A stretch of DNA of 20,270 nt from Chrysochromulina tobinii (taxonomy: Eukaryota; Haptophyta; Prymnesiales; Chrysochromulinaceae). The stretch is from NCBI GenBank assembly GCA_001275005.1, contig JWZX01002581.1:1-20270 (forward strand). The letters run 5' to 3'. The notes under the pieces are model-generated. The model saw only the letters and a list, made by a program, of their open reading frames with translations. It ran no database searches and was not told the DNA's origin. The position numbers and the translations under genes were made by a program. Positions 20,001-20,270 of the stretch are shown piece by piece (position 1 is the first letter of the stretch; every line of letters starts with the position of its first letter).

Positions 20001-20267
20001 TGCGCGGATGTCCGCGGTCGCGTGCGACGGTGCCGGCGTGAGGAAGGCGGGCTCCATTGCAACGTTCAAGCTGACTTTTTTTTTTTTTTCCTGGGGACCC
20101 TGAAAAAGGCGAGCGCAGCAGCCTTTCAGGGTACTGGCTCGGACCCCCTTTAATTCGTGCGTGCTACCTTTTTGCCTTTGCACGATGCGCGCCTCCGCGC
20201 CCCGCTGCGACCGGCTCCAGGCGCGTCGGCGGACGGCGCTGCTCCCAACCATCTCTACATTCGCCAT
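13590..20267 (-). CDS. Retroelement polyprotein: zinc fingers, poly-Gln, reverse transcriptase, REL endonuclease
   Basis: At least 2225 codons, open to the window edge. The ATG at 20267 is the outermost; the ATG at 20057 (residue 71, MEPAFLTPAP) is a likelier start because an A14 run precedes it. In order: acidic region (130-320), Pro-rich tracts (350-450), two hydrophobic helices (650-671, 676-694), C2H2 finger (C893, C896, H915, H920), CCHC-type finger (C941, C944, H955, C960), and poly-Gln (1058-1086). The RT follows: GLRPIG at 1397, motif A FDYSNAY with D1467, motif B GLTQGGLFS at 1547, motif C IADD with D1585/D1586, motif D near 1617-1629. Then comes a Cys/His region (C2024/C2025, H2035, H2040) and a PD-(D/E)XK-like segment (RAD2080, WD2096CTI, then E2125, K2128 and FLPWAVSSRGGMG). 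The family name is uncertain. Confidence 0.8.
17010..17096. repeat. (CTG)29 trinucleotide repeat coding for poly-Gln
   Basis: 29 uninterrupted CTG units on the plus strand read as 29 CAG codons (residues 1058-1086) in the retroelement frame. They are preceded on the coding side by the interrupted Gln/Tyr segment QQYQQQQY. The tract lies between the zinc fingers and the reverse transcriptase, in a linker. A perfect repeat of this length is expected to be unstable in copy number. Confidence 0.98.
18800..18863 (-). repeat. Internal partner of the 65-bp repeat at 13468-13532
   Basis: This 64-bp segment lies in the Pro-rich N-terminal half of the polyprotein (about residues 469-490). It is the coding partner of the copy found just past the stop codon, about 5.3 kb away in the same orientation. 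On the coding strand it also contains a CCGCCCCCAG/ACACCC junction that looks like a 3' splice site. Confidence 0.85.
20076..20089. repeat. T14 homopolymer (A14 on the coding strand) near the element's 5' end
   Basis: Fourteen T on the plus strand, read as A14 in the retroelement frame (EKKKK, about residues 60-64) just upstream of the candidate start at 20057. Beside it, ACCCTGAAA (20097-20105) and TTTCAGGGT (20124-20132) form a 9-bp inverted repeat. This may mark untranslated sequence or the junction with an older poly(A)-ended insertion. Confidence 0.7.
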
Positions 20268-20270
20268 CGA

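Larger units (their letters stand above)
13442..20270 (-). mobile_element. Non-LTR-type retroelement with REL-like endonuclease, or a domesticated relative
   Basis: The element reads right to left and runs off the right edge, so its 5' end is not seen. The domain order is zinc fingers, reverse transcriptase, Cys/His region, then restriction-enzyme-like endonuclease, all in one open frame. This is the order of R2/NeSL/CRE-type non-LTR elements rather than LTR retrotransposons: there is no protease, RNase H or integrase that I can see. No terminal repeats and no target-site duplication could be identified. The frame is unbroken and the RT catalytic residues are present, so it is either recently active or under selection. 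The left boundary used here is the end of the possible extra 3' exon; the conservative boundary is the stop codon at 13590. Confidence 0.7.

Overview
The window is nuclear DNA from a GC-rich eukaryote, most likely a photosynthetic protist (a haptophyte- or stramenopile-like microalga). The reasons are a plastid carotenoid enzyme, a polycystin-type ion channel, a giant secreted modular protein, GT-AG introns of about 80-150 nt, and a long retroelement. The exact lineage cannot be fixed from the sequence alone.

Layout. (1) 1-615: 3' flank with no recognisable gene. (2) 616-2289, minus: zeta-carotene desaturase. An open frame continues upstream to 2377 and could encode a signal-peptide-like leader joined to a tiny first exon. 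(3) 2290-3146: non-coding DNA with a 16-bp inverted repeat, two identical 49-bp direct repeats and a 14-bp direct repeat. (4) 3147-8971, minus: one four-exon gene for a secreted protein of about 1832 residues, built from six divergent copies of a Cys/Trp-rich beta-type module (PPC-like by eye). (5) 8972-9446: shared region between two divergent genes. (6) 9447-12627, plus: three-exon polycystin-2-like (TRPP) channel of about 988 residues. (7) 12628-13441: non-coding. (8) 13442/13590 to the right edge, minus: one uninterrupted frame of at least 2225 codons with two zinc fingers, a (CAG)29 poly-Gln tract, a reverse transcriptase with all three catalytic Asp residues, and a C-terminal Cys/His plus restriction-enzyme-like endonuclease region. 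This is the architecture of non-LTR retrotransposons that carry a REL-type nuclease. Its N-terminal half is unusual: proline-rich, with two hydrophobic membrane-type segments.

The most interesting signal is in the introns. All five well-supported introns are short and phase 0. Four carry clear tandem repeats of 10-14 bp, and the fifth has one imperfect doublet. Most units contain a branch-point-like core (CTGATTGCC, CCTGATTA). In the secreted-protein gene the introns are bounded by direct repeats whose spacing equals the intron length: 12 bp, 8 bp and 5 bp. The two longer repeats contain AGGT, so each copy supplies one splice site. This is the signature expected of recent intron gain by tandem duplication or by an introner-like insertion. 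A similar 9-bp array directly follows the retroelement stop codon, which itself sits inside a GTGAGT donor-like hexamer. Splicing there would add a short C-terminal exon whose sequence duplicates a segment of the element's own proline-rich region.

The genes share no obvious pathway. The desaturase serves plastid carotenoid synthesis. The secreted protein and the channel are divergently arranged and could share a promoter region, but a functional link is not shown.
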